Below, in pieces: positions 26,166 through 34,041 of a stretch of DNA of 64,000 bases (position 1 is its first letter; each line of letters opens with the position of its first letter). The notes under the pieces were generated by a model, which worked only from the letters and a program-made list of their open reading frames with translations, was not told where the DNA came from and searched no databases. Both the position numbers and the translations under genes were made by a program. Source of the DNA: an uncultured Lachnospiraceae bacterium (lineage in GTDB: Bacteria; Bacillota; Clostridia; Lachnospirales; Lachnospiraceae); NCBI GenBank assembly GCA_910584915.1, contig CAJUDM010000015.1:51469-115468 (forward strand), read 5' to 3'.

Positions 26166-27680
26166 TTAATAGTGATACTTCTTCTTCTTTGCCGCCAAAA
26201 ACACAACCGAGATCAGGCACGCCATCACCTCCGACACAGTGACCGCCCACCAGATGCCGTCGATCCCCAGCAGCAAAGGCAGAATCAGCACCGCTCCCGT
26301 CTGGAAAATAAGCGTCCTCATAAAGGAGATCGCCGCCGATATACCGCCGTTGTTAAGCGCTGTAAAGAACGACGAGGCATAAATGTTCACGCCTGAGAGC
26401 AGATAAGAACAGGCAAATATCACAAAGGCGTGCTCCGTGATTGCCAGCAGTTCCTCATCATATCCCACGAAAATCCCCGATAGCACAGAGGCACTCGCCT
26501 GGGCGGACAGCATCATGACGATACCCGTCCCCGCCATCAGGAGCAGGCTCTTTCGCAGAAGGCTCTTCATCTCCCCGTGATTCCCCGCCCCGTAGTGGTA
26601 ACTGACGATGGGCGACGTCCCCACCGCGTAGCCGATATAGATAGCAAAAAAGATCATCTGGGTGTACATCACCACGCCGTACGCCGCGATGCCGTTCTCC
26701 CCGGCGTATTTCATCAACTGGAAATTGTAGAGCATCCCCACGACCGACGCCGAGATATTGCTCATCAGCTCAGAGGAACCGTTGCCGCAAGTTTTTACCA
26801 AAACGCTTACTTCCATTTTTGTTTTTGTGAGCTGCAGCAGGCTTGTGTTTTTGAGCCAGTGTTTTTTCTGCGTTTTTTTCCGCTGGGAATCTTTTTCTCC
26901 GAACGTACTGTCTGTTTCATACCGCTCAATATCGTTGCTGACTGATGCCCCGTCCGCATGATGCCACTCTTCCTTCTCTTTCAGAAGCGCCCTGTCCGCA
27001 TGACCGGTTTCTCCGCCATTGTCGCCTGCTTCCCGTTTTTGCGCAAAATAGAATAACGGCAGTACGCCGCCCACACACTGCCCGAGCCCAGACGCGATGG
27101 CTGCGCCCGCCACGCCCCAGTGAAGCACCGCGATAAACAGCGCATCCAGCACAATATTCGTCATGCCCGCCGCCACCGTGATCCCAAAGCCCAGGTTCGG
27201 TTTTTCCGCAACCACAAAGAAGCTCTGGAAGAAAAACTGCAGCATGAAAGCCGCATTGAAGGCACTCATAATAATGCCGTAGGTCATGCACTCCTGTATC
27301 ATGCCGCCCTCCGCGCCCAAAAACAGAACGATGGGGCGCATAAACAAAATGCTGAGAGCCGAAATCAACACGCCAAGCGCCACGGTAAAGCAGATCAGCA
27401 TCGTAAAATACCGGTTTGCCGTCTCCCCTTTTTTCTCCCCCAGGGTTTTCGCCACCAGCGCGCCGCCGCCCGTGCCGATCATAAACCCGAAGCATCCCTG
27501 TATCATCAGGTAGGGCATGATCAGATTGACCGCCGCAAACGCCGTCTTGCCGACATAATTGGAAACAAAAAAACCATCTACGATGCCGTAAATGGAAGTA
27601 AATATCATCATCGCAATGGTCGGAAGGGAAAAGCGCAATAACTTTTTATAGGTAAAATGTTCCGATAACTGTATTCTCAT
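26166..27680 (-). CDS. MATE-family multidrug efflux transporter
   Basis: A 504-residue membrane protein of the MATE family with two bundles of six helices. The halves join at residue about 212, where a hydrophilic, highly charged insert of about 70 residues (215-285) separates YFAQK from KMEVSVLVKTCGNGSSE. In normal relatives these are about ten residues apart. It starts by ATGA overlap with the marR gene and is thus translationally coupled and under its control. Function: sodium- or proton-driven export of cationic drugs or metabolites. Confidence 0.92.
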   Translation of the reverse strand: MRIQLSEHFTYKKLLRFSLPTIAMMIFTSIYGIVDGFFVSNYVGKTAFAAVNLIMPYLMIQGCFGFMIGTGGGALVAKTLGEKKGETANRYFTMLICFTVALGVLISALSILFMRPIVLFLGAEGGMIQECMTYGIIMSAFNAAFMLQFFFQSFFVVAEKPNLGFGITVAAGMTNIVLDALFIAVLHWGVAGAAIASGLGQCVGGVLPLFYFAQKREAGDNGGETGHADRALLKEKEEWHHADGASVSNDIERYETDSTFGEKDSQRKKTQKKHWLKNTSLLQLTKTKMEVSVLVKTCGNGSSELMSNISASVVGMLYNFQLMKYAGENGIAAYGVVMYTQMIFFAIYIGYAVGTSPIVSYHYGAGNHGEMKSLLRKSLLLMAGTGIVMMLSAQASASVLSGIFVGYDEELLAITEHAFVIFACSYLLSGVNIYASSFFTALNNGGISAAISFMRTLIFQTGAVLILPLLLGIDGIWWAVTVSEVMACLISVVFLAAKKKKYHY

Positions 27681-28144
27681 GTTATAGTACCTCCTTTTTC
27701 GGGAATCTCCCGCATATTCAGCTTAAAATTATCTGTATATTTTTTATATAATTTCATAAATTCCTCCTGTTCTCTCTCCGACAGACTGCCAAGGGCACTC
27801 TTTTCCGCCTCAATAATATGATCCACTGTCTCCTCGCAGAGTTTTCTTCCCATTGAAGTCAGCAAAAGTCCCTTACTCCTCCGGTTTCCTCCAAAGGTCA
27901 GCGAAATATATCCTTCCGCCTCCAGTTTTTTCAGCGCCGAATTGATCGACTGCTTCGGCAGATAAAAGCTGTTGCAGATTCCGCTCTGTACCGGCTCCCC
28001 ATACTCTGTCCGCAGATAATACAAAATCCAGAACGCACACTCCGACAGCCCGAACTTTTTTGCGATATCTCGATAGATCTCATCGTTTTCCTTTGTGATA
28101 TCGTTATACTGTTTTAATCTTGCATCCAGCGCCCCTTGCTCCAT
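27677..28144 (-). CDS. MarR-family transcriptional regulator
   Basis: A 155-residue winged-helix protein with the MarR layout: ECAFWILYYLRTEYG, recognition helix region LPKQSINSALKKLEAEGYI and wing GNRRSKGLLLT. GGAAAGAGG precedes the ATG. It is the first gene of a two-gene operon with the MATE pump and probably represses it through the inverted repeat that covers its own promoter. Confidence 0.92.
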   Translation of the reverse strand: MEQGALDARLKQYNDITKENDEIYRDIAKKFGLSECAFWILYYLRTEYGEPVQSGICNSFYLPKQSINSALKKLEAEGYISLTFGGNRRSKGLLLTSMGRKLCEETVDHIIEAEKSALGSLSEREQEEFMKLYKKYTDNFKLNMREIPEKGGTIT

Positions 28145-28267
28145 CTGTTTTTCCTCTTTCCTATTGCGTTTCGCCGGCCGCCATACAACAAGCGGACCAG
28201 CCGCGATAAAAAGTCAAACAATTATACAGACATAACTGTTGTCTCCATTGCCCTCGAAAACAAACCG

Positions 28268-28306
28268 TCCGTAATCAGACTTTTTCTATTATAGTCCGAT
28301 TACGGA
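28268..28306. promoter_or_regulatory. MarR operator inverted repeat
   Basis: TCCGTAATCAGACT (28268-28281) and AGTCCGATTACGGA (28293-28306) are inverted copies with one mismatch in 14, separated by 11 bases. They bracket the -10 box of the marR-MATE promoter. Confidence 0.8.
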
Positions 28307-28316
28307 TGATTGTCAA
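28288..28316 (-). promoter_or_regulatory. Consensus promoter of the marR-MATE operon
   Basis: Minus-strand TTGACA (28311-28316), 17 bases, TATAAT (28288-28293): a perfect sigma-A promoter, consistent with strong repression being needed. Confidence 0.9.
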
Positions 28317-28452
28317 GAGAGAAATTGATCATAAACTGAAAATTAATAAAATTATATAAAGAAAATTTTAATGCACAATACCCCTCATTAGATGTAAAAT
28401 ATACTCATACATTCCATGACCGATTTTTGATCCGTCCTCTCTCGTTTCTCAA

Positions 28453-28524
28453 ATGCAGGTTGACCAGGAATTTGGCTTTCAGCCGTCCACCTATCAAAAT
28501 ACGGAGGATATCACTTTCGAATGA
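28453..28524 (+). pseudogene. Short tail of a possible antitoxin gene
   Basis: A 23-codon frame ending STYQNTEDITFE whose stop overlaps the toxin start as ATGA. It may be the last part of the antitoxin partner of the RelE-like gene; nothing recognisable precedes it. Confidence 0.3.
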
Positions 28525-28849
28525 ACTGGAATGTATCTTATCTGCTCGAAGCCCTGGACGACCTTCGCAAACCTGACGGCAGTCAGAAAATACTCGTCCG
28601 AAAAGCAATTCAAAAAGTCTGCTCTAATCCACTTCCCGAAACAAAAGGCGGCTGCGGAAATTTCTCGGACATAAAAACCAAACAAATCTGACCGGTTTTC
28701 TGAAAGTAAAACTCCGGGGTGCCGGCATCCGCATTGTCTACCAACTGATACGCACAGAGGATCAGATGCTTGTTATCGTCATCGGTGCCCGGGATGATGA
28801 AGAAGCTTACGAATATGCTCAGAAACGGATTCGCAAGTATAATTTATGA
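28521..28849 (+). pseudogene. Frameshifted RelE-family toxin gene
   Basis: The first frame reads MNWNVSYLLEALDDLRK, GSQKILVRKAIQKV, NPLPETKGGCG and stops at 28689-28691. The next frame resumes with KFLGHKN, LTGFLKVKLRGAGIRIVYQL, MLVIVIGARDDEEAYEYAQ and RIRKYNL, stopping at 28847-28849. Joined, they give a RelE/ParE-type mRNA interferase of about 109 residues. One indel near 28660 splits it, so no full toxin can be made without frameshifting. Confidence 0.8.
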
Positions 28850-28941
28850 GAAGCTGCGCGGGCAGCCATAAGTTAACGAACGAAATTACACAGCAATTTT
28901 GTGAGTAATATAAACTTACAGAAATCTTTTGGGGAACTGCC

Positions 28942-29154
28942 TTGAACTACGAAACCATCTTCTTCTTTCTCTGCCTGTGTATCTTATCTCTGATCGCTGT
29001 GATCTGTTACCAGCGCTTCTCATACCACATCGGCATCCGGAAAGGCATGGAAATTTCCCTTGTGCTGCTGATTTTCCATAATTTCCAGGATCACTGTCCG
29101 AACAGTTCCTTCTACCCGTTAAATCCGATACTCTCACCAGGCGCAAACTCATAA
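28942..29154 (+). CDS. Possible small membrane protein
   Basis: A 70-codon frame with a TTG start and one strong hydrophobic helix (IFFFLCLCILSLIAVICY). Its second half runs antisense over the end of cbiA and does not look like protein there. There is no good ribosome binding site. It may be the 5' fragment of a lost gene. Confidence 0.2.
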   Translation: MNYETIFFFLCLCILSLIAVICYQRFSYHIGIRKGMEISLVLLIFHNFQDHCPNSSFYPLNPILSPGANS

Positions 29155-30815
29155 CCTGCACGGTGCCATCCGACAGCTTCCCCGTACCTTCCCGCCTTCT
29201 CCACAAAAGCTTCCACGAACGCGGGATTTGACGGATAATACAGGTGGGGAAAACCCATCCAGTGCGTTTCATCCGCGATCACACAGGGGTATGTCCTCCC
29301 CGAAACCGGTTTCACCGCCACTGCGTCCCTGCCGTTATCCGTACTGTCAAAGTAATGGAACTCATGCCCTCTTATCTCCGTATTTTCCGGCAAAAAATGA
29401 CCTCTCTTTTCCCGCACCTCGACATAGCCGAAGCGCACGGATTTTCCCGTATTGCGGCAATCAGCCTCTATCACGCCCGCCATATCGTGACGGACGCCTT
29501 CCTGGTCCGTCAACGCCCTGTGCAGATACAGGAAACCGCCGCACTCCGCCACGATCGGCATCCCACTCTTTGACGCCTCCCTGACCGCCCGTCTCATCTT
29601 CTCATTCTCGCTGAGCCTTTTTGCGTACAATTCCGGATACCCCCCGCCGAACAACAACCCGTGACAGCCATCCGGCAGTTTTTCATCCCGCAGAGGAGAA
29701 AAATACACGATTTTTGCCCCGCACTCTTTCAGCAGCAGCAGATTATCCTCATAATAAAAACAAAAAGCCTCATCCCTCGCCACCGCGATCTTTACGCGAT
29801 TCTCAGGCTCCCGCGCTCCGCCCGCCGCATTTTCCTCTTTCGATCCGGTTTCTGTTTTCGTTTCTGCTTTTTCTCCGATGCCGGTGCCGTCTCTGAGTGC
29901 AGTCCCCTTCTTCCCTTCTTTCGCTCGATAACGCTCTTCCTCCACAGCATCTGATACATCCTCTTCTATTTTCTGCTCATCCCTCACCGTATCCGCCTCA
30001 TCCGCCTCCGGTTCCTGCTCACTCCCCACCGTATCCGCCTCACCCGCCTCCGATTCCTGCTCACTCCCCACCGTATCCGACACACCCGCCTCCGGTTCCT
30101 GCTCACTTCTCACCACCTCCAACTCCGGCGCACTCTCCGCGATCTCCACAATCCGTTCAAGGCAGACTGTCTCCGAAAACAGCTCCGCCGCCGCCCGCAG
30201 CTTCTCCCTGATCCCATCCACCTCATCGGGCAGGATCAGCCCAAGATGCCGGCTTTCAACGCATAAGTCCTCCTTTTCCGGCAGATACCCCGACACCGGA
30301 ATATGCAGTTCCTCCTCTATCAGCGGCTTCATGGTCCCGTAAAATCCTCCGGAAATCCGGTTCAGCACGATTCCCCGAATCAAATGTTCTCTGTCGCCGG
30401 CGAGAAAACCTGCGAGCAGGGAGATCATCGAACGCCCCATTCCCTTCACATCCGCCACAAACAGAATCGGCGTTTTCGTCACCTCCGCCAGATGGTAAGA
30501 CGAGCCCTCCTGCCGCACTCCGCCCAGCCCGTCGTATAATCCCATGACGCCCTCCAGGACCGCAAAATCCGTATCCTTTCTGCCCTTCAAAAACAGCCTT
30601 CTCGTCTGTTCTTCGCCGGTAAAAAAGGTATCCAGATTTTTCGCCGGAACGCCGATCACTTTCTCATGAAACATCGGATCGATAAAATCCGGCCCGCACT
30701 TATAAGATACCGCCTGACAGCCCCTGTCTTTCAGCGCCTTAAGCAGCATACAGGTAACCATGGTCTTTCCGTTCCCGCTCCCCGGCGCGGCGACCATTAT
30801 CCTTTTTATATTCAT
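29112..30815 (-). CDS. cbiA: Cobyrinate a,c-diamide synthase
   Basis: ATP- and glutamine-dependent amidation of cobyrinate at positions a and c. The N-terminal dethiobiotin-synthetase-like domain (1-220) has the P-loop APGSGNGKT; the C-terminal class I glutamine amidotransferase (about 340-555) has the nucleophile Cys in AECGGFLYL and a late His in HEFHYFD. The two are separated by a hydrophilic linker of about 110 residues (231-340). Four 14-residue repeats of the type SEQEPEAG..DTVG occupy 237-292, so the protein is 567 residues instead of about 455. GAAGGGGAAG precedes the ATG. It is the last recognisable gene of the cobalamin operon; no good terminator follows. Confidence 0.93.
   Translation of the reverse strand: MNIKRIMVAAPGSGNGKTMVTCMLLKALKDRGCQAVSYKCGPDFIDPMFHEKVIGVPAKNLDTFFTGEEQTRRLFLKGRKDTDFAVLEGVMGLYDGLGGVRQEGSSYHLAEVTKTPILFVADVKGMGRSMISLLAGFLAGDREHLIRGIVLNRISGGFYGTMKPLIEEELHIPVSGYLPEKEDLCVESRHLGLILPDEVDGIREKLRAAAELFSETVCLERIVEIAESAPELEVVRSEQEPEAGVSDTVGSEQESEAGEADTVGSEQEPEADEADTVRDEQKIEEDVSDAVEEERYRAKEGKKGTALRDGTGIGEKAETKTETGSKEENAAGGAREPENRVKIAVARDEAFCFYYEDNLLLLKECGAKIVYFSPLRDEKLPDGCHGLLFGGGYPELYAKRLSENEKMRRAVREASKSGMPIVAECGGFLYLHRALTDQEGVRHDMAGVIEADCRNTGKSVRFGYVEVREKRGHFLPENTEIRGHEFHYFDSTDNGRDAVAVKPVSGRTYPCVIADETHWMGFPHLYYPSNPAFVEAFVEKAGRYGEAVGWHRAGYEFAPGESIGFNG
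29940..30107. repeat. 42-bp tandem repeat inside cbiA (four units)
   Basis: Four in-frame units of 42 bp encode 14-residue acidic repeats (residues 237-292). The first three are nearly identical and the fourth is diverged. They lie in the linker between the two catalytic domains. Confidence 0.85.
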
Positions 30816-30943
30816 GGCTTCCCCTTCTTCCAGTTCCTCATCTGTTTTTCTACGTTCCTGTACGGCACGGAAAATATCTGTCTGCTCTGCACATTTCCCC
30901 GGAGCATCTTCCGGGCTGATACTGTTTCAAAACCTTCCGCATC

Positions 30944-31031
30944 ACCCTCGCGGCAGTCGCCAGTAGATATCCAGGGCGAACAAGTTCGCCTGCAAGCACA
31001 GCTACCCGGCTCATTGCCCGTAGAAATCAAA
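30944..31031 (+). repeat. Dispersed repeat family A, copy 2
   Basis: Same order of blocks as copy 3 at 51.6 kb: CTCGCGGCAGTCGCCA, GATATCCAGGGCGAACAA, GTTCGCCTGCAAGCAC, GCTACCCGGCTC, TTGCCCG, AGAAAT. It contains the hairpin GGCGAA-CAAG-TTCGCC. It covers the last seven codons and stop of cbiJET and much of the spacer to cbiA. Confidence 0.8.
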
Positions 31032-33200
31032 GGCACATATCCACACCGGATTTTCAGCCTGCATCAGGCGGTGCGCCCCCGCCTTCCGCGCCCTGCTCAC
31101 CTGCATCTGCACGATCTCCTCTCCCCTGACCGGATACAGCTCTGAGAGCTCCTTTATCTCACAGACCGTCTCCATGCTGACCGCGGTGATGACGATCCTC
31201 ATCTTCGGATTTTTCTCCAAAAGGCACGATACAATTTCCTTCAGCCTGCCGCCGCTCCCGCCGATGAACGCCTGCGTCGGCGCGGGCAGTGCAGACAGTC
31301 CCTCCGGCGCCGCCGCTCTCACCACACTGATGTTGGACAGCCCGAACCGATCCCTGTTTTTTTCGATCAGCGCTGCCGCCTCTTCCCTCTGCTCCACCTC
31401 ATACACCTGTATCCGGTCAGAGAGACCGGCGACCTCCACGGCGACAGAGCCGGTGCCGCCACCGATATCATAAACCACAGCCCCCTCCCGCAGGCGCAGC
31501 TTACAGATACAGACTTCCCGCACTTCCTCCTTCGTCATCGGAATCTTTTCTCTGATAAACCGTTCGTCCGGAATGCCGTGAGTCAGCCTTCCCGCCTCCG
31601 CGCACGGATTTTTGATCAGACAGGTATACAACCCCTCCTCCGTCATCTCCGTACACGCGAGAGGCGTGCGTCTCTCGATCCGCTCCTCCTCATAGGACAG
31701 ACGAAACCCCGTGATGATCTCACATTCCGGCATATCCGCCTCGAGCAGCGCCTTCCCCAGCCGCCTGATATCCCCCACTCCCGAAGTCAGCAGGAATGTT
31801 TTTCTGTTTCTTTTTATCCGGTTTACCACATCGCCGCCCTCTCTCCCGTGCATACTGCAGACGGCGGCATCGTGATAGCTCTCTCCCGTCCGCGCCGCCA
31901 TGTACGCGACCGACGATATGCCCGGCAGGATGCGCACCGATGCCTCCAGGCGTCCCTCCCGGATCTCTCTCTCAAGCGCTCTGTGCAGTGCCGGACAGCC
32001 GCTGTAAAATCCGCTGTCGCCGGAAAACAGAACGACTGCCCTTGCGCCTCCCGGATATCCCTCCGCCCCCTGCATATTCCGCAGATATGGGATGATCTGC
32101 TCCTCCCGGTAAAAGGGATGCTTTTCCCGCACGCCCGGAAAGCCCGCCAGAAGGCGCTCCGCCCCAAACAATATATCAGCCTCTCCGACCGCTCTTTTCA
32201 CTTCCCCCGTCAGCCCTTCTTCACTCCCCATGCCGATACCCGCCAGAACGATTTCCAACGGTTTCCTCTTCCGAATCTTCCTTCCGAACAACCGCTCCAG
32301 TTCATCGCATACCTGTTCAAAAGAACTGCCCTCCTCCTCCGGGCGCCCTATGACAAACACCTTCGCCCCCACCTTTTCCGCCGCCCTCAGTTTTTCCGGA
32401 TATCCCCCTGAGGGACCGCTCTCCTTCGTCACCAGACAGGAGATCCCGTACTGCTCCATGACCGCCTCATTCAGCTTCGCCGTGAAAGGCCCCTGCATCG
32501 CGATGATCTGCTTCCCGCGGATTCCCTGCTCCATACAGTGGGCAAGGCTTTCCGTGCCGGGCAGCACTCTCACATACAGCCTGCTTCTCACATACTCCTT
32601 CCGACAGTACCGGGCAAGCTCCCTGCTGCCGGTGGTCAGAAGGATATTTCCCGCGGTATCCTCCAGCGCCCGCGCGCAGTCCTCGTCCGTCTCAAAATAA
32701 GTCACGCCGCTCTCCCGCCGCCCGGTCCCCTCTCTCTTTAACCGCAGGTATATGACATCCCTCTCTGTGCCGCTCTGTGTTCCCAAAGCCTCTTTTATAT
32801 TTCGGGAACCGGCGGCAAAAGGAGATTCGCCTCCCTCCGGCGATTCAGTTCTCAAAGCCTCTTGTACATCCGAGCCGGCGGTAAAAGGAGGTCTGGCTCC
32901 CTCCTGCGGCTCTGTCCTCAAAGCCTCCTGTATATTCCGGGAGACCTCCCGCGCGAAGGGATGCGTGGCATCAACAACAAGCCTGTACTGCCCCTCCTCC
33001 ACAAACGCCCTGATCCCGGATCTGTCCATCCGCCCCCGGCGAACATGCACAAGGGGATGCTGCTTTAGCACGACCTCCCCGTACTCCGTCGCCACGCAGA
33101 CCGTATGCTCTATCCCCGCCTCCGCCAGCAGTTCCGACAGCTCTCTCCCCTCCGTCGTCCCTGCGAACAGGACTGTCCTATATAACCGTCTCTCCTCCAT
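31011..33200 (-). CDS. cbiJET: Triple fusion: precorrin-6A reductase CbiJ, C5-methyltransferase CbiE, C15-methyltransferase/decarboxylase CbiT
   Basis: A 729-residue protein carrying three corrin-ring steps. Residues 1-308 are CbiJ/CobK: VLFAGTTEGRE nucleotide site, VVDATHPFA, LLTTGSRELARY, MQGPFT, VTKESG. Residues about 315-535 are a CbiE-type SAM methyltransferase (VLAGIGMGSEEGLT, LFSGDSGFYSG, ILPGISS). Residues about 540-729 are CbiT, with the Rossmann SAM motif VVYDIGGGTGSV and FIGGSGG. The CbiJ part holds an insertion (89-145) made of two 22-residue repeats plus a partial third. The last codons lie inside a dispersed repeat, so the C-terminus (FYGQ) may be secondary. It overlaps cbiH by 23 bases. 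Confidence 0.93.
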   Translation of the reverse strand: MEERRLYRTVLFAGTTEGRELSELLAEAGIEHTVCVATEYGEVVLKQHPLVHVRRGRMDRSGIRAFVEEGQYRLVVDATHPFAREVSRNIQEALRTEPQEGARPPFTAGSDVQEALRTESPEGGESPFAAGSRNIKEALGTQSGTERDVIYLRLKREGTGRRESGVTYFETDEDCARALEDTAGNILLTTGSRELARYCRKEYVRSRLYVRVLPGTESLAHCMEQGIRGKQIIAMQGPFTAKLNEAVMEQYGISCLVTKESGPSGGYPEKLRAAEKVGAKVFVIGRPEEEGSSFEQVCDELERLFGRKIRKRKPLEIVLAGIGMGSEEGLTGEVKRAVGEADILFGAERLLAGFPGVREKHPFYREEQIIPYLRNMQGAEGYPGGARAVVLFSGDSGFYSGCPALHRALEREIREGRLEASVRILPGISSVAYMAARTGESYHDAAVCSMHGREGGDVVNRIKRNRKTFLLTSGVGDIRRLGKALLEADMPECEIITGFRLSYEEERIERRTPLACTEMTEEGLYTCLIKNPCAEAGRLTHGIPDERFIREKIPMTKEEVREVCICKLRLREGAVVYDIGGGTGSVAVEVAGLSDRIQVYEVEQREEAAALIEKNRDRFGLSNISVVRAAAPEGLSALPAPTQAFIGGSGGRLKEIVSCLLEKNPKMRIVITAVSMETVCEIKELSELYPVRGEEIVQMQVSRARKAGAHRLMQAENPVWICAFDFYGQ
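32775..32936. repeat. 66-bp tandem repeat inside the cbiJ domain
   Basis: Two full in-frame units and a partial third encode NIQEALRTEPQEG...TAGS-like 22-residue repeats. They interrupt CbiJ just after the VVDATHPFAREVS segment. Confidence 0.85.
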
Positions 33201-33927
33201 GCCTGTACCCCCGCTTTGTCACTAACCTGCCGTCTATGATCTCCGATGCGGCATTCCCGATAAATACCGTTGTAAACATATTGACTTCCCTGTCCTGCAA
33301 TTCCCCCAGCGTGCAGACCTCCGCCCGCGTCCCCTCTCTTCCGATATTTTCCACATAGCCGCACGCCCTGCTCTCCTCCATGCCGCGCAGTAAAATACCG
33401 CACGCCTTTTTCAGATAGTCTTTTCTCTTATGGCTGGACGGATTGTACAGAACGATCACAAAATCACCCTCCACGGCTGCCAAAAGCCGCCGCTCTATCG
33501 TCTCCCAGGGCGTCAGAAGATCGCTCAGGCTGACCGCGCAGAAGTCATGCCCGAGCGGCGCGCCGAGCACCGCCGCCCCGCTGCTCGCCGCGGTGACTCC
33601 GGCGACGACAAAAAGCTCCGTCTGCGGATACGCCCGCCCGATCTCAAACATCAGCGACGCCATCCCGTAGATCCCGGCGTCCCCGCTGCACACAAGCGCC
33701 ACCGTCTTTCCCTTCTCCGCCTCCTCAAAGCAGATCCGGCACCGCTCCTCCTCCCGCCGCATGGGGGTGGATATCTGCTCTTTTGCCCGAAAGCGTTCCC
33801 CCAGCAGACGCAGGTATGTCGTGTACCCCACGATCATATCCGCCTCCTCCAGCGCATGCAGGGCCTCCCCCGTCATCATCTCCTCCCTGCCCGGTCCGAT
33901 CCCCACGATATAGATCCTGTTCTTCAT
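33178..33927 (-). CDS. cbiH: Cobalt-factor III / precorrin-3B C17-methyltransferase
   Basis: A SAM-dependent ring-contracting methyltransferase of about 249 residues. Family motifs are YIVGIGPGREEMMT at the start, GYTTYLRL, VCSGDAGIYGMASL, VAGVTAASSGAAVLGAPLGHD and YNPSSHKRKDYL, all as in CbiH. Two starts are possible: ATG at 33925-33927 gives the usual N-terminus, and an ATG four codons upstream has GAGAGAGG directly before it. It overlaps the cbiJET start by about 20 bases, as is common in this operon. Confidence 0.93.
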   Translation of the reverse strand: MKNRIYIVGIGPGREEMMTGEALHALEEADMIVGYTTYLRLLGERFRAKEQISTPMRREEERCRICFEEAEKGKTVALVCSGDAGIYGMASLMFEIGRAYPQTELFVVAGVTAASSGAAVLGAPLGHDFCAVSLSDLLTPWETIERRLLAAVEGDFVIVLYNPSSHKRKDYLKKACGILLRGMEESRACGYVENIGREGTRAEVCTLGELQDREVNMFTTVFIGNAASEIIDGRLVTKRGYRHGGETVI

Positions 33928-34041
33928 TCCAACACCCATGCCTCTCTCTCAGCCTGCGGTATTTGCGCCGCAGGCACAGATCTCTTCTCCAAATTTCCTT
34001 CCGTCAACTCCCAGACCGTCCCCGGCGTCCCTTTCACTCGA

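Noticed and set aside
28860..28940. Search for a terminator of the cobalamin operon after cbiA
   Set aside because: Only a 5-bp ACTGT/ACAGT stem without a T tract was found, too weak to report.
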